A DNA stretch of 64,000 bases from Triatoma infestans (GCA_011037195.1 JAAEAF010014408.1:62001-126000), one strand, 5' to 3'; positions 1 to 12,582 are shown, counted from the first letter of the stretch. A program made the numbers and translations. Notes: generated from the letters alone by a model not told the origin.

Positions 1-99
1 AGAAAAACCTGATTTTATTACACAGAATAAAAAATAAAGCTAAAAAAAAAAAATCTGTAAAATTCAAAATTAAAACGGTTCTTATTTATTATTACTTCT

Positions 100-546
100 T
101 CATTTTTTTCCAACAGTATTTGGTGATGTACCTCCTCTTGCTCTGATAACTGCAGCAAGCCTCCTTGGCATTGAAGAGATTAGATTTTGGATAACCTCTT
201 GAGAAATCTCATTCCATTCTTCAATAAATGTTGTACGTAGCTCCCTGAGAGTGCTAGGGACAATCAGGCGAAGTCTGAGCCGTCTTCCAACTGTATCTCA
301 AAGGTGTTCTATTGGATTTAGGTCTGGACTTCTCTGTGGAGAAACAAAACGTCGAATACCAACATCCTGTAGGTACTCAAGGACATCTCAAGCAGTGTGA
401 CATCTGGCATTTTCCTGCATTAATAGAAAATCATTCCTCTTCAAGGTAATTCCGGGTATTTAACGTCCAATTTTCACGATATGTAAGTCTGTACGTCCGT
501 CAAAACTTATGCTTCCCCAAAGCATGGTTGGTACTTTTGTCCAACA
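100..546 (-). pseudogene. Tc1-like transposase, C-terminal remnant
   Basis: Reverse-strand translation gives the DDE half of a Tc1/mariner-superfamily cut-and-paste transposase. Visible in order are MLWGSISFDGRTDLH, FLLMQENARCHTA, RSPDLNPIEHL and MPRRLAAVIRARGG, followed by a stop at 100-102. The second catalytic Asp of the usual MQDNARPH motif is Glu here, and stops interrupt the frame (after HTA, after EHL and before IPGI). Residues between IGR and LKRND are missing, so there is an internal deletion. The N-terminal HTH half is absent. This is a dead copy; family assignment is from recognisable motifs. Confidence 0.85.
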
Positions 547-1908
547 GTTTTATAAGTCAAAAATCGCTTTGCCCAAAGAATGAGTTGTAAAATAATGTTC
601 CTAACTTAGTGCCTAAGTCAAAATCGATTATATCTCTTCCAGAGCCACTCTAAAGGCTGGCTTGATTAGGAAAAAAATCTGCATGATCTCCATAGGTTTT
701 GATATTAGAAATTAATATTTGTACTAGGAATATTAAGCAGTGATTAAGACATGTTCTATTTGTCTGGTCGTTCTTAGCCAGCTTCTATTTCTTCTGGGTG
801 ACCAGTTTTGGAACAGTTACCCATTTCTGCGCAGCAATTACAAAAGAATACCATTGATTACGAACTATCTCATACATTCAGTGTGTTGTAAGTTTAATAA
901 TTCAATGTGTTGTTTTACCAAATATTTCTAAAGATGTGTGCTTGTTGAATAAGCCGCTTGTGAAGCCGCTACAATATTGGATAAATTTAGAGTTTGTCAG
1001 TTTCTTTAACCAGTTTTGATAGAACTTTGAGATATATCCAGGTTTTGTTTTTTTTCGTTTTGATAGAAAATTACTTGTGATAGAAAGGATTATATACTTA
1101 ATTAATATTTCGAAATACTGGATAGTATTCCAAATATATCTTAATTGAATCTATAAGATCTTGCTGTTTCATTTTATGGTTATCAACCGGTTTTGAGGTT
1201 AGCTCATTGTTTTGCTATGTTAGAGAAATGTGTTGTATTAATTTTCATAATATAAAAAATGTGATAATAAAGAAGAAATCTGATAATAATGACTTCTCTC
1301 CAATGTTCCTTTAATACACTGTTTAGTTCGACATTATATATTCCTGCAAGGCAATACGTATTGTAAAATTTATAATCTTTTGTCTTCTTTTTTTATAGAT
1401 GTATTTAAATACAATTTTTAATTTATTAATAATGTTTTATCTTTTGTTTCAGGTGAGTGCGATGAAAGTATTCTCTCTTTAAAACTTGGAGTTATGGTAA
1501 AGTCGAATAATTTTAATAAGATAGCATTTTTTGTTCAAAGTTGTAATAAATTCTACATATAGTTGAGAAAATTCTAAGTTACTTTGATGAGGCTTTTAGT
1601 GATAGTTTTTCATATGTAGCATACAATCGGGGGACCCGAATTTAAATCTTGACAGAAATAAAACTAGAATTTTAAATGTTTTAGCTTAATTTAGAGTAAA
1701 ATGCGATCAAAATTGAAAGCAGCTTGTTGTTTTCTTTTAGGACATTAATCATTAACTATATCGTGAGGGCTGATGAAAAAACATACAGAAATCAGATTCT
1801 TGAGCTAAAAATTTTAAAAGGAATGTTATAAAAGCAATATTTACCATTGATATAACCAGTAACTTACAATATTTAGTTTCATATAAAAAATGGCTTTCAG
1901 GTATACAC
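547..1908. other. AT-rich stretch without recognised feature
   Basis: Only short chance ORFs; no domain, RNA or repeat match that I can support. A TTTCAG|GTGAGT string near 1446 looks splice-like but has no flanking exon. Confidence 0.5.
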
Positions 1909-2214
1909 TTTCCTTTGTTGTTCTGCAAGAGCTGAAAAGCATCAGAGATATATTCCTTGATAGCCTGCTTCAATTTGTGGTCTTCGACCGGTTTCGGACG
2001 TTCGCCCATCATCAGGATGTTTTTGTCAAAACAGTGTGATAACATAGACTTGCATAGAGCAAACAAAACAGAACAAAAGGTCGATAATAGTCCATGTTAT
2101 CACATTGTTTTGACAAAAATATCCACATGATGGGCGAACGCCCGAAACCGGTCGATGACCACAAATAAGAAACAGGCTGCTACCACGGAAAATATCTGTG
2201 ATAATTTCCTTTGT
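1909..2214 (-). mobile_element. Hammerhead fold-back element, copy 1 (with TSD)
   Basis: The body at 1919-2204 is a long inverted repeat: the left arm carries a hammerhead motif on the minus strand and the right arm its partner on the plus strand. It is flanked by the 10-bp direct repeat TTTCCTTTGT (1909-1918 and 2205-2214), read as a target-site duplication. The extended (3') end lies left and the shorter GAYATTTTCC-type (5') end lies right, so the sense strand is minus. The sense arm keeps the ribozyme core. The other arm has CACATGA in place of CUGAUGA and is broken. Confidence 0.75.
1982..2019 (-). ncRNA. Type I hammerhead ribozyme motif, core intact
   Basis: Read on the minus strand: CATC (stem I), CTGATGA (core, 2009-2015), U, then GGGC-GAAC-GTCC (stem II with one G-U), GAAA (1992-1995), the palindromic stem III A-CCGG-U, cleavage C at 1986, then GAAG closing stem I with one A-A mismatch. 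All canonical core bases are present. An extra U between CUGAUGA and stem II is a family trait and may affect activity. Stem III has no loop, so dimeric folding is likely, as known for short-stem-III retroelement hammerheads. Cleavage is untested. Confidence 0.7.
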
Positions 2215-3949
2215 GTTTATGGCAGGCACTTTGCAAATTGAAATGCATCCATGTGGAATTGATTAGAAAAATAGATAACGGTTGGTAAATGATTAGTGTC
2301 TGTAAGAAATGTGATAGTACTTATTATATTTATTATTATTTTATTTTAAATAATGAATTCATTATTAACAAGAAACTGCCAACAATCAACACTTGTTCTT
2401 TATAAATGTATAATTTTCTAATGTGGCTTCACAATCATTTTTAATTGGCTGGTTTCATTACTGAGAAATTATTTCAAATTGACCGGTTACATTAATAGTT
2501 AGCCTCCTCTATGTTTTTTACCAATCATGCGGGATCATTGAGTCTTATTTTTTTAATTTATTAGTTCCGTTCACTTGTTAACTTTTTAATTATTGTTATT
2601 GTATTTAATTTACATTTTTTTTTTATATATATATAAGCATTTAGAGGGAGGAATTTAACAAACAAGGAAAATAATAATTTACATTGCATCATTATTGTTT
2701 GCACTTTTTTATTTATTTATTGCCAATTCTATTATATTCATAGAATTTAACATCTTTGCTTTCTTAACTTACTCCACATATGAAGACTGCTAAAAATCTA
2801 CTGATGAGATTACAGTTAACGGTTTTTATACTTGACAATTAATTGTTGCATTCTTATTTTAATTAATTGTCTTTTCCTTTAATTGCACAGGTGAAAAATA
2901 TTATTTTTAATTTTTTTTTATTATTTTGAGATATCACTATAATAGGGGACTCTTTTTTAATTATGAGAAATACTATTTTCCAGATTTATATCGCGTCAGT
3001 GGTTAGCTATAAACCGATATTTCGCCCATATTTCCATCAACTTTTTCACAGTCATGCCACCTTGAATGTTTGTAATAGCAAGAGAGCATTACATCAGCAA
3101 GAAAGAGCAGACCGACAAGAGAATTAAGAGAGAGAAAGTAGGCCCTCTCTGCTACTCTCTGATTTAAGCATTTTAGAGTGGGGAGAACCTGTATATAAGC
3201 CAGTGAGAGATCTAGACATCTATCTATCAGATTCAACCATATACATCGCATCGTGTCATATTTTTACTCTCAACTTTTATTCTATAAAATCATTACAAGT
3301 CCAGTACAGTTATGTAAACTTATAGCTATATTATAACAGTGTCTTCATATCTCGTCTAATTAATCAATCCCAATTTCTCTCCTCATCAACTCCATTATAT
3401 GTTCAACATTTATCGTAGTTATTTTACTTTGCAGAAGTTTTTTTTGTCTTTTAGTTATAATTAAATTGAGATAGTGATTTGAGTAAGTTACTCTTCTTGT
3501 ATGTTTCTACTAATTCATTAGTGTGGTAATTCTCTAACCAAACCACATTGGCTTGGTTTCCTTTTGGACGGTAAATATCCACTTTCGATTGCAGGGCAGC
3601 CACTATTTATATCTTCTTTATAGTTTATTTTATTATCTTATTTATCCATTATGTTAGCTTTAAATTAGATTTAAAAAAAAAAAAAGTATTTGCAATATAT
3701 AAATTTATTTTTAACAAATCTGGGAGAAATTATAAAAACACTTTCCAGATAACACAATTGATCGATTAGCCAGTTACCATCTCAGTTACATTTTTTGTTT
3801 TTGTTTTTTGAGTTCTCTGTTTTTTCATAGTATGGGTAATTGTTTCAGTTTTAACAAAATCTTTTTCACCCTCCTTTTTCTTTAATATCCATGGAGAAAA
3901 CAATAAATTTATCAAAAGGTTCGTTGTTATCTGAAAGTTTTTTTTATGA
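2215..3949. other. AT-rich DNA; TATA-like element near 3192
   Basis: Mostly AT-rich. Around 3000-3255 base composition rises and TATATAAG (3192-3199) sits in a less AT-rich context (GTGGGGAGAACC upstream, CCAGTGAGAG downstream), which resembles a retroelement or gene promoter. No downstream ORF supports it. Confidence 0.35.
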
Positions 3950-4215
3950 AAGTATTACAATCGTATCAAATTGTCGCACTTGAGTTTTCATAGGAAATAC
4001 ATGTTTTTGGGGTCAGCACGAAAACATGTTTTTTTAGCGAATCTGTTTGTGCGTTGTGTGTGTAATTTAGTTAACAGTATATCTCAAAAACAAAAAATCC
4101 TAGGAAGCTGGAACTTGGTATTCCGTTTAATACTACCAAGCATCTGTCATGAAAGTTACGGGCAAAATCCACCAAGGACGGAAGTGCTACCTTACAGAAT
4201 AGATTTTTGAACTTT
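3950..4215 (+). repeat. Modular ACCGGAAGT repeat, 5' fragment
   Basis: A diverged copy of the dominant repeat. It shows the family's order: AAAGTATTACAATCGTATC, GAGTTTTCATAGGAAATAC, AACAGTATATCTCAAAAAC, GGTATTCCGTTTAATA and GGCAAAATCCACCAAGGACGGAAGT. Confidence 0.7.
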
Positions 4216-4313
4216 TGGAAATTTAATAGTAGGATACGACTACCAAGATGTTCTTTGGAATGCTGATGTAGTGGTCTTTATATAACTGATAAAGTGATCT
4301 TTATGATCATTAA

Positions 4314-4674
4314 TGTAAGGGTGTTGTGAGGAGATGTTGGTTGTTGATTTGATGAATGACAAACACCTTAAGATGGTTATAAGATATATAATTGATATAT
4401 GTATATATATAACTGACTGCCAACGACTCTACACTTTAGAGTTTAGTCCCGAACTGAACTGACAGTCTGACGTGGCTAAAATGATATGTACGGAGTGTGA
4501 ATCAACAGAATGATGTCTGATGTGTAAGACTGAATTGAACAGAATGAATCTCTGACTGTCTCTCTCGTATATATATACACTCGCCGAGCCTCTCCTCTCT
4601 GTGCGAGAGGGGCTGTTTCTCTCCGCTAGAGTGGATGAGTGGTGGGGGTTCAGTGGTTCACTAAGACCACTACA
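4314..4674 (+). mobile_element. LTR-like repeat, copy 1
   Basis: About 360 bp beginning TGTAAGGG and ending CACTACA, closely similar to the segment at 17546-17902. TG...CA ends with short imperfect terminal inversion, and a TATATATATAC run followed by CTCGCCGAGCC, are what an LTR would show. No internal retroelement region adjoins it, so a solo LTR is the simplest reading. No clear target-site duplication is visible. Confidence 0.5.
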
Positions 4675-5369
4675 CTAACGTTACAGATATAAACCCTTCA
4701 CTTTTATTTGAAACATTAAAAAAATAAAAATAAATTAATTTTTAGATTTTGCAAAATTTTAGTCCTTAAATTTCAAATATATGGGGTTGGTTTTATGATA
4801 CTGGCGTCTCTTTACTTCTCCGCTTGCTGAGATTGGTAGGTTCGTTCTTATCCACCCTCCCTTAACACCTCTATGTTTACATTTTGACAAATGTGCAAAA
4901 TTTAAGATTTAAAAAAGTTGTTATTTTATAATTCTATAATTCTATTAACACCAGGTGTGTAAGTGGAGTCTAGAAATGAAGATTGATTTAAAAAGTAGGG
5001 ATCTTAAAATTATAGTTGATATATTTGAATAAGTGCAAATTGTAAACTAGTCTTCTCGAGGTTGTCTTCTTATAACTTCTCTTCACTCATTCCTTTTCTC
5101 TCACACTATTCAATAGGGCGTTTACCTTCAACTGACTTGGCAGACTCCAACGGCCTGGAAGACTGAGACTCTGGGGATATCGAAGGAAGATGGGTAAGAA
5201 AAAAACCTTTTGAAGGGTTTTTGTGTCCCCATCCTCTTTAGATCTTGCAAAGAGAGAAAAAAAAACGTTTAATAGAATATTTAATGCGGGAGTGCCTGGA
5301 TGAGGGTTTTTGCCGTTAGACAGTGAATGTAGAGGAATGAGGAAAAGACTGGGAAGTTAGTTGGAGTTT
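4675..5369. other. No recognised feature
   Basis: AT-rich sequence with no supported gene or repeat. Confidence 0.4.
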
Positions 5370-5720
5370 GAGCTAGAGGGTAGCAGATGCAGGATAAATC
5401 TGAGGGCTGGCTGGCACAGTGGTAGTATGCCGGCAACAGCGGCTTGCCGCCCCCCCTGCCTCTCTAGCGCGTATCTCTCTGTCGTACGCCCCTCTCGGTC
5501 TGGCCCGTTCACTGTGTAGGAGGATTGCATTAGAGATATTGGAGACTGAACCGAGCAACGCTGTCTCTCCCTAACAATTATTCACACCGCAATCGGCTAA
5601 GTGCCGCTCTTGCTAGCATTCTCTATCTCAAACATCCGCGCGCGCGCGCTTCACCAAACACATACACACGCGTACACATACAAAATGTTAAGCAGAGCAG
5701 CAACACTAACATCAGCGTAT
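5370..5720. other. GC-richer patch with tRNA-like string and (CG)n
   Basis: Composition jumps here. GCTGGCACAGTGGTAGTATG near 5407 resembles a tRNA A box (TGGCNNAGTGG), and a (CG)6 run near 5638 is potentially Z-forming. No B box at the right distance was found, so this may be a broken SINE head or an unmethylated promoter-type patch. Confidence 0.3.
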
Positions 5721-6919
5721 TGTAGCGCACGTTATACTAAACTTCCACCACGGAGACTCGTTCTTCGTATATGAGATGGTTGGTGCTCGCTACCACACAC
5801 CACATATTAAATTATTATCCATTTCCCAAAATCCCTAATAGAAGCGGGTCATTATCTTAGACTGGAATCACTAGCTGGGCAAGATGAGCGCACACTATAA
5901 CTCAACTATAGTATTCCAACTTCACACTTACACATTATACACATTTACTACGCACATATTACAGAGAATCAAACCAATCAGGTAAAACAGTCTAACTCTA
6001 TCGGCTTCTTAAACTTTTCGGCTTGATTGAAGTTAAACTGTTAACCAATGAGTTTTTGGCATTTAAAGTCAGACTTGTCTTACTGCATCATCGTCATCAT
6101 CATATAAGACTTTCCAATAACCGCCGTAACATATCCTTCATTAAACTAATTAACTCAAGTTATTGATAATTAACTAAAGCAATTCGTGGTCATTTAGAAA
6201 TTTTTTTTATCTATATCTATTTAATTCCTACTCAAAAAAGTCATTTTATTGAATTTAGATTCTTTTTTGATATCAATTTGGAGACAAGTAAGATTTTATT
6301 AAAAATTAGTAACTTGAAGAACATTTCTCAATTATAACTATGTAAGAAAGATAAAGTCGTGTTGTTTCATTTCAGAAATTTGTCTCCATTTTATAATTTA
6401 CAATAATGCCCTTTCTTTTGCTCGCATTATAAACTTTAATAGCTGATATATTTCAGAAATATTAAATATATATACGTATATAAAAGAAAACTAACCTAAT
6501 AAAGTCCTTTGTAACTATTGTAAACAGTTTAACCTAGATTTTTATTGTTTAGTGAAAAAAAAAACTTTTTTCAACAGAATAATAATGGTTGCTAGTTAAG
6601 AAGGAGAAAAAAAAATACAAGCGAGCTTTATTAAGATTCTTAAATATAATTTTTGTTTTACAAAATATAATGGTTTACAGTTGAAATTATCGGTTATTTT
6701 ATTTTTAAATTATTTGAGTAATTTTTTTTTTTTTTTAGGACATTTACTGAGGTTTCTATTATTTCTTATATTTATTTAGAAAATAATGAGTTTTATTTTT
6801 GTTTTAGGAACCTTTATTTTTTTTACATACTTTTTAATTTATATTTAAGAACATTTTCAATATAATATTGCCTCTTAAACTGTATTTTTTGTAAATTTCT
6901 CTTTATTGGATTTTTTTTG
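5721..6919. other. AT-rich stretch, nothing recognised
   Basis: Homopolymer-rich AT DNA; no supported feature. Confidence 0.5.
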
Positions 6920-7139
6920 TCAGTGTCCCAACAAACATCTTATATTGAACTTAGGCAAAGAGCAATTGTAATTGCATAGCCAGTGCAATTGTAATTTCTT
7001 ATAACAATGAAATAGGATTAAACCATTGACTTCCTTTTTCTTAGTCTCAACCACTTCTACCTCCTTATGCAGTGTGAGGTTTTTTACAGAGCAACTTTCA
7101 TTTAACCCACTCTGAAACCACCAGCTGACGACTTCCACA

Positions 7140-7400
7140 ATTCAGTCTTCTACTTACGAAATATTCGCGTAAGTCTTCATCCAAAAGTTTCCTTAGCCCA
7201 CCTTCTCAGTTTCTCCCCTCCACCTAGCTTCATAGGCCATCCTGGTGACAAGGCCGAACCATCTCAGGTGTTTCCTTGTTTTGTTTCTTTTTCAGTATCC
7301 AATTTCAGGTTGGCTCTTATTGTGGTATTTCTTACTCGAACACACCTGTTTATCCAGATCCATCAAGATTTTTGGGATTTAATGCGCATTTCCATACATC
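7140..7400 (-). pseudogene. LINE (RTE-like) ORF C-terminal remnant
   Basis: Reverse translation contains KHLRWFGLVTRMAYEARWRG followed by ETEKVG, a stop and NFWMKTY. This resembles the region after the reverse transcriptase domain of RTE-type LINEs (usual form RWFGHV.RM...GRP..TW...). Upstream residues RVRNTTIRANL in a second frame suggest a frameshift. Short, decayed, family assigned by motif only. Confidence 0.5.
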
Positions 7401-7412
7401 TGACCTTAGAAA

Positions 7413-7495
7413 ACTCTCGTGAAATCACGAGAATTCTCTAGTAGGTATTTTTTTTTTACTTTTAGAATTCAAGGTTCGATTCCCGCGAGGGCAAA
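7413..7495 (+). repeat. Short palindrome plus tRNA B-box-like string
   Basis: TCTCGTG aaat CACGAGA forms a perfect 7-bp hairpin at about 7413-7430. At about 7471 GGTTCGATTCCCGCGAGGGC matches a tRNA T-arm/B box. No acceptor or A box fits, so this is more likely a SINE remnant than a tRNA gene. Confidence 0.35.
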
Positions 7496-7499
7496 AATT

Positions 7500-8055
7500 T
7501 GAGATCTACTGCTGTTAGCGAAGCCAGAAGTAAATGCCGGAGGAGAACTGGAACTGCTCACAATAAAAATCGCCGTCTGGCAAACCTCGGCTCTTCATGA
7601 CCTATTGTGTCAAAGGAAATCTTTTATTGTTGCAAAATTGAGGTCCGGCAGGGCTATTAGAGTGCTGTGTCTTTCACGGGCCTCTCTCAGGCATCTGGTT
7701 ACACAACAATGCACAACTGAGCATTGTGGTTTAAGCAGATACCTTTATGTAATGGCGCTCATCCCTGACCCCTTTTGAAGAATTTGTGAGGCAGAAGAAA
7801 AAGGAAACATCCATTCATCTTATGATAGATTGTTTGGGTTGTGAGGAATTAGGTTCCGGGCTTTTGGTCGGAACAGGGCGTCCGAGGAAGAGCTTAGACT
7901 ATTTTCGTTTTAGATTATGATCCGATTTGTTCCAAATGCGGAACCGGTTGAACCCATGTCTTGGATCCCGATTTGTTGTTGTTTTGAAGCCTAGTAGGGC
8001 TTTGGATAGCGTAGAATTTGTTTCTTCCTTTCAGAGGAATAGTGATAATATAATA
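7500..8055 (+). pseudogene. LINE (jockey/R1-like) 3' end, decayed copy
   Basis: Translation in shifting frames gives HLVTQQCTTEHCGLSRYLYV, then MALIPDPF, RICEAEE and FRAFGRNRASEEELRLFSF. These correspond to the C-terminal segment after RNase H seen better preserved at 42770-43231 (LTGHCGLRRHLYTMGLMPDP, CRVCETEEETPMHLM). The 3' tail is GATAATATAATATG-like. Stops and frameshifts throughout. Confidence 0.75.
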
Positions 8056-8133
8056 TGAACTCCTACATAGATTATTATATTAGATAGACCTACTTAGATT
8101 ATTTATAATGATTTATAATTATTTATAGAATAA

Positions 8134-8411
8134 CTAAGTAAATGCCTCACCGGTTTCGGGCGTTCGCCCATCATTGGAATGTTTTTGTTAAACAATGTAA
8201 TAACAGACTTGGACAGAGCAAATACACTTGATCCACTCAGTTGCATACAGTTCATACACTCATGTATTTGCTCTGTGCAAGTCTTTGTTATTACACTGTT
8301 TAATAAAAACGACCGAAACCTGTCGATGACCACAAAAAAAAGCAGGCTATCATGGAAAATGTCTATGATGCTTTCCAGCTCTGCGAAACAAACCACCACA
8401 ACAATTAAGGT
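8134..8411 (+). mobile_element. Hammerhead fold-back element, copy 2 (5' truncated)
   Basis: Inverted repeat body about 8147-8404, with the 3' extension ending CCACCACAACAA on the right, so sense is plus. The left arm begins inside the ribozyme (CACCGGTTTCGGGC). Core elements are damaged in both arms: the left core reads CCAATGA, and the right arm has lost CUGAUGA and most of stem II. A weak direct repeat AACTAAGTAAATG / AATTAAGGTAATG (10 of 13) flanks it. Confidence 0.6.
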
Positions 8412-10376
8412 AATGGTGTAGAATTATCTCACAGCTATTGGTTGTCACCGATGATGGTGATAATGATTGTAGCAAGAGGCCCTTACTGACGCTTTTATTC
8501 ACAATGTAAGACTGTTTTACTTAATAAGAGTGTGTAAATAATGGGTAGTCTATAAGTAATAGTTATTGAGGTAGTGACTAGAGGACTACATTGGCCCAAG
8601 ATAACTCATGATAAGACTTCATGATGATTGTAGATTGGTTTGTAGACCCTCGAAGGCTGTTTGAAGGGGTTATAGACCCTTGTTGGCTCTTTGGTTGAAA
8701 CTTCGTTCAACAATCACTTAGAATCCCACTTAGTCCCGAATTTTTACGCGAAATCCTTTTTATACGCGAGGAATAGGCAGAGTTTTCCCAGTATCATGTA
8801 TAGCGCTATAATCCGCCTAAGATAATGTTGTTTGGTGTGATAAGAAGTATAACTTGTCCATATCACTTTAAATAGCCAGCTGAAATCGTATAATTCCAGG
8901 AAATGTTTAGTCATGAATTTTCTGAGTGAAAATTATACTTATTTGACCTCTATTAATTGATAGAGAAGTCATAATGAATATTTAATAATTTTCAATGAAA
9001 TTATTTTTAAAATCTATTTTACTCCGTAAAAGTTAAGTAAGGAAGCTTATCTGTTGCAAATGTTAAAACCAGCCAATGTTTTTCCCCATCGGTTTGATTA
9101 TAAATACAATTAGTGGTCGCTTTTAGCTTAATTTGTTTTGCAGTGCCATTATCATGATGCGAGTGCCTCTCTATCCTCTTTTATAATCACATATTTTATT
9201 TATCTCATTTAGGCGTTTCACTGTAAATAAGTGGATTCATTTGCAAATGCGGGAATTCAATAAATATACTTTTATTTCAAAAAAAAAAAAAGAAGAGAAA
9301 GTAAAAAAAAATCGAGTCTGCACGGTTCTTGTATGTGATGCACATAGCAGGTTTTTTTTTCATTTAATCTTAACATATATTGAAACTTTAAGTTAAAAAA
9401 ATAAATAAATAAATTCTAATTGATATTAATATATTTTAGTTTTTATTTGAATATGTCTATGAGATTGGTTGATGTTGTGTGAAGTAATGTTTGTGTTTAT
9501 AGTGGTGAGGTATAAATATTTGCTAGAAGGTTTGAAAGCCAGACATCAGGCTGATGCTGGTGAAGTTAAACATGTCACACTGTTTGTCTCAAGCACTCTC
9601 TTCGATTGAAAACAATTTGTTTTATTGACTAAGGTGTTTCAACTAGCATCTATAAATACAGAAACCTTCTAAAAAGAATTCTCTTGGACAAGCTAAACAT
9701 TTAAAGGACATCCTTATTTTTTTATTATTATTATTATTTGAAAAAACTGATTTTATTTATTAAATAACTTGGTTATATTTAATATATAATTATTATTTAT
9801 CTATTTACTTTATTAATATTGTCATTTATTTTTCCCCTCTGATACAAAACTATTATTTTTTTATTTTTTTTTTACGATAGTTAAGCTTTGACCTCGACAG
9901 ATGATGTTCATTAATATGTGTTTATCATCCAAATATGCCAAGTTAATTGTGTTAAATTATAAGTCAGAAGAATTGACGTCAAAAGTGTCGATTATTCCTT
10001 ATTTACTTCTTTTTTTTTTAAATGTTTATTCCTTATATTCAAATCTTTTTACTCCTACCTGCTTGCATTCTTTCACAAAGGGAAAACAATTAATAATTTA
10101 TTTAACAGATACCATTTTTTAAGGTAAATTTAATTTAATGGATGTAAAGATTAAAGTGAAAACTATGAAAACATTGTGGAAACTATAACAGACTTTGTAA
10201 ATAATTTATGATTTAGCTGTAAAATGTAATAGATCGGGTTATGTTGATGTTCGTGAAAAATGTCTTTATGTGACTCATAAAACACACACATACACACATA
10301 CTTGTACTCATACATTATATTTAGGATACTACTAAGTGAGGAAATAGAGTTAAGTGAGGCTTAGAGTGGCCTCTGC
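8412..10376. other. AT-rich DNA with poly(A) patches
   Basis: No gene recognised. A-rich runs occur at 9279-9311. Nothing else can be supported. Confidence 0.5.
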
Positions 10377-10635
10377 TAAGAGTGGTTTTTTTTTTTTTTT
10401 AATTAAGGCGAATTAAACTATGGTCATGGTCGCCCGGAGCCTTCTCAGTGTACTGCCGGCCTCCGGATAGTATTCTCTCGTTACAGACAACAGTGTCCAT
10501 CACCGGACAGTGAGCTGTAGAGGCTCCTAGGAAGAAAAATATCGTAAGGGTAGCACAGCTGGACTCGAACCCGGTTCCTCCGCGTGGGAGTCCACCACGC
10601 TAACCACTAAGCTATTCCCTTCCCTTAAAAGTGGT
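10377..10635 (-). mobile_element. tRNA-derived SINE, copy A with TSD
   Basis: Sense strand is minus. The 5' end (right) is a tRNA-like head with A box TAGCTTAGTGGTTAGCGTGG and B box GGGTTCGAGTCC. A conserved middle follows (TTCCTAGGAGCCTCTACAGC, CCGGAGGCCGGCAGTACACT) and a poly(A) tail, seen as the T-run at 10386-10402. Direct repeats TAAGAGTGGT (10377-10386) and TAAAAGTGGT (10626-10635) flank it. It would be transcribed by RNA polymerase III and mobilised by a LINE (known for SINEs). Confidence 0.85.
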
Positions 10636-11924
10636 GTTGGGAGCGTTGGTTAGTTAGAATCTTTACTTGTTCTAACGATAGATTTGTTAGATTGCTCAGC
10701 TTCTACAGAACTCTCTGGCCTGTATAAGGGCTAATTGACAGAGAGACGAGTGAATTCAGTTAATTACTTCTTAGGAAGGGTTGCTTTTTATAATTCTTTG
10801 AGTGTATGTTGAAGACTTAAATACGATTTTCAGTAGTTCGTGGTGGAGTTTGGCGCAGCTATATGTGTTGAAATATCAAGTTTTCATATTTGTATCCTCC
10901 AAATGCTGTAAGACTACGAAATCGCGTTCATAACAGATTTCATAAATTGGGTTATCCGCTACAAATAATGTTTTGAGATCCCAAAAGTCTGCAGAAGTCT
11001 TATTTTTAGAAATAGCTCTTTGTTTGTGTATGGATGAGTATGACGAATCAAATTCAAATACGAAAAATTGTAGAATATTCAATCATGGATTTTCAGTTTT
11101 AATTGAATGTCATAAGATTCAACATTAATAATTTTTTTTTAAATAGTTTAACGGACTATTCCTAAATTGATTTTTTATTTTACATTTTATGAAAATTTTT
11201 GCTGAAAACAATTTTCTTTTAACGTCTTACCTAAGTTTCTTTTCTTAATATCTTACCTAAGTTCCCAACTACTTCCTGGTACTATTAAAGTCACAAAATC
11301 GTTCCAATTATTTTGCAAGGCTATCCTTGTTTATGAATCAAATAGTCACAAAATAAAATAAATAACAAGAAAGAGGTAGAAATATATGGAACAAAAAAAA
11401 AAAGTAGAAATAACGATCAGAAACAAAGTCTTAGTGTAGCACGCACAACATCAGCGGCACAAACTCGTAACAAACAGTACGTGAAGCGTACAAATGTTTA
11501 TAGAGCGCCTCTTAGACAGGTCCATATATAAAGTTAACAGCCCTCTCTGATGCTGACCTCCATCTGCTATCCCCCACTCGTCTATATGTATATATATATA
11601 CCACCCACACTTCACCTTCCATACTGCCCAATATAAATATTTGGGTGTAAAAATGTCAAGTGTGGATTTTATTGGCGGGAAATAGTACTCTATAAAAAAA
11701 AAAAAGAATAGAAGGGCAGAGTCTCTCTAACATTTAAGTTCTGGCCGTGCAGTTCATCTTGGTATGGCCCTGTCATCCAGTACTGCTATTGTAGTGACTG
11801 TGCATGCTATAGCTTGCCCTCCTACCCCATCTCGTGTACTGTACGAGATTCACTAGCAGAGTGCACAGTATATACTGGTGAGAGGACTGGTAAAGGGGGG
11901 GGGAGAGCTACCTAAATCACCGGC
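10636..11924. other. No recognised gene
   Basis: AT-rich sequence. A small hairpin ATCTCGT-GTACTGT-ACGAGAT lies near 11829. Nothing else supportable. Confidence 0.4.
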
Positions 11925-12115
11925 CCTACATACACACACACACATATTGATTATGGCTACACACATATACTACTACTACATACATTTATCATTTTACTAC
12001 ATTACTAATACACTATCACACCCACAAACATACACACATAACATATGCATACATACATACAAACAACAACAATCAACCATTTATATATTGTTCTCTCTCT
12101 CTCTCTCCCCCTCCC
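11925..12115 (+). repeat. CA/CT-rich low-complexity tract
   Basis: Interrupted ACAC, TACATACA and CTCTCT runs. The overlapping open frame is an artefact of this composition (His/Thr/Tyr-rich). Confidence 0.7.
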
Positions 12116-12582
12116 CCACTGTCCTTACTTCCGGACCTACTTATTTCACACTTCAATCAGACAAATTGCCCACTGAATCGTTTTAACACATTATAAACTT
12201 ATCCCCAACTATATGATATATTGTTTCATAGCTTTATAATTTATAACTATATCATAGTATAACTTTTTAAGTAAGATAGGATTATAATTATATTATGAGA
12301 TATACTGTCAACAATAATTTTGTACTTTAACTTTCTAAAAATTGAATAAAAATACTAATTTTATAAAAATTGTTAAGGTTAAAGATCGGAAAGTTCTGCA
12401 ATGGGAAAACTTTACAGTGTGAAATATTTAAACAACTCACTTGTTCCTGTTAGTACAATTATATTGTACATAGTACGTTAACTATGTATAATAATAAAGA
12501 GGCACAGTCTGCCTGGACTTTACAATAGAGAATGGTTAAGGTAGAGTGGTAGGAAAATGACACGAAGTGATTGGCTGATGAA

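Noticed and set aside
1440..1475. Splice-like TTTCAG|GTGAGT
   Set aside because: No open exon on either side; expected by chance in this composition.
5400..5460. tRNA gene from the A-box-like string
   Set aside because: No matching B box or cloverleaf at the required distance.
8149..8330. Active hammerhead in copy 2
   Set aside because: The left arm lacks CUGANGA and the GUC site; the right arm has lost the core and stem II.
10540..10620. tRNA gene on the minus strand
   Set aside because: A and B boxes are present, but the sequence continues into the SINE body and poly(A), lacks acceptor pairing and has sister copies.
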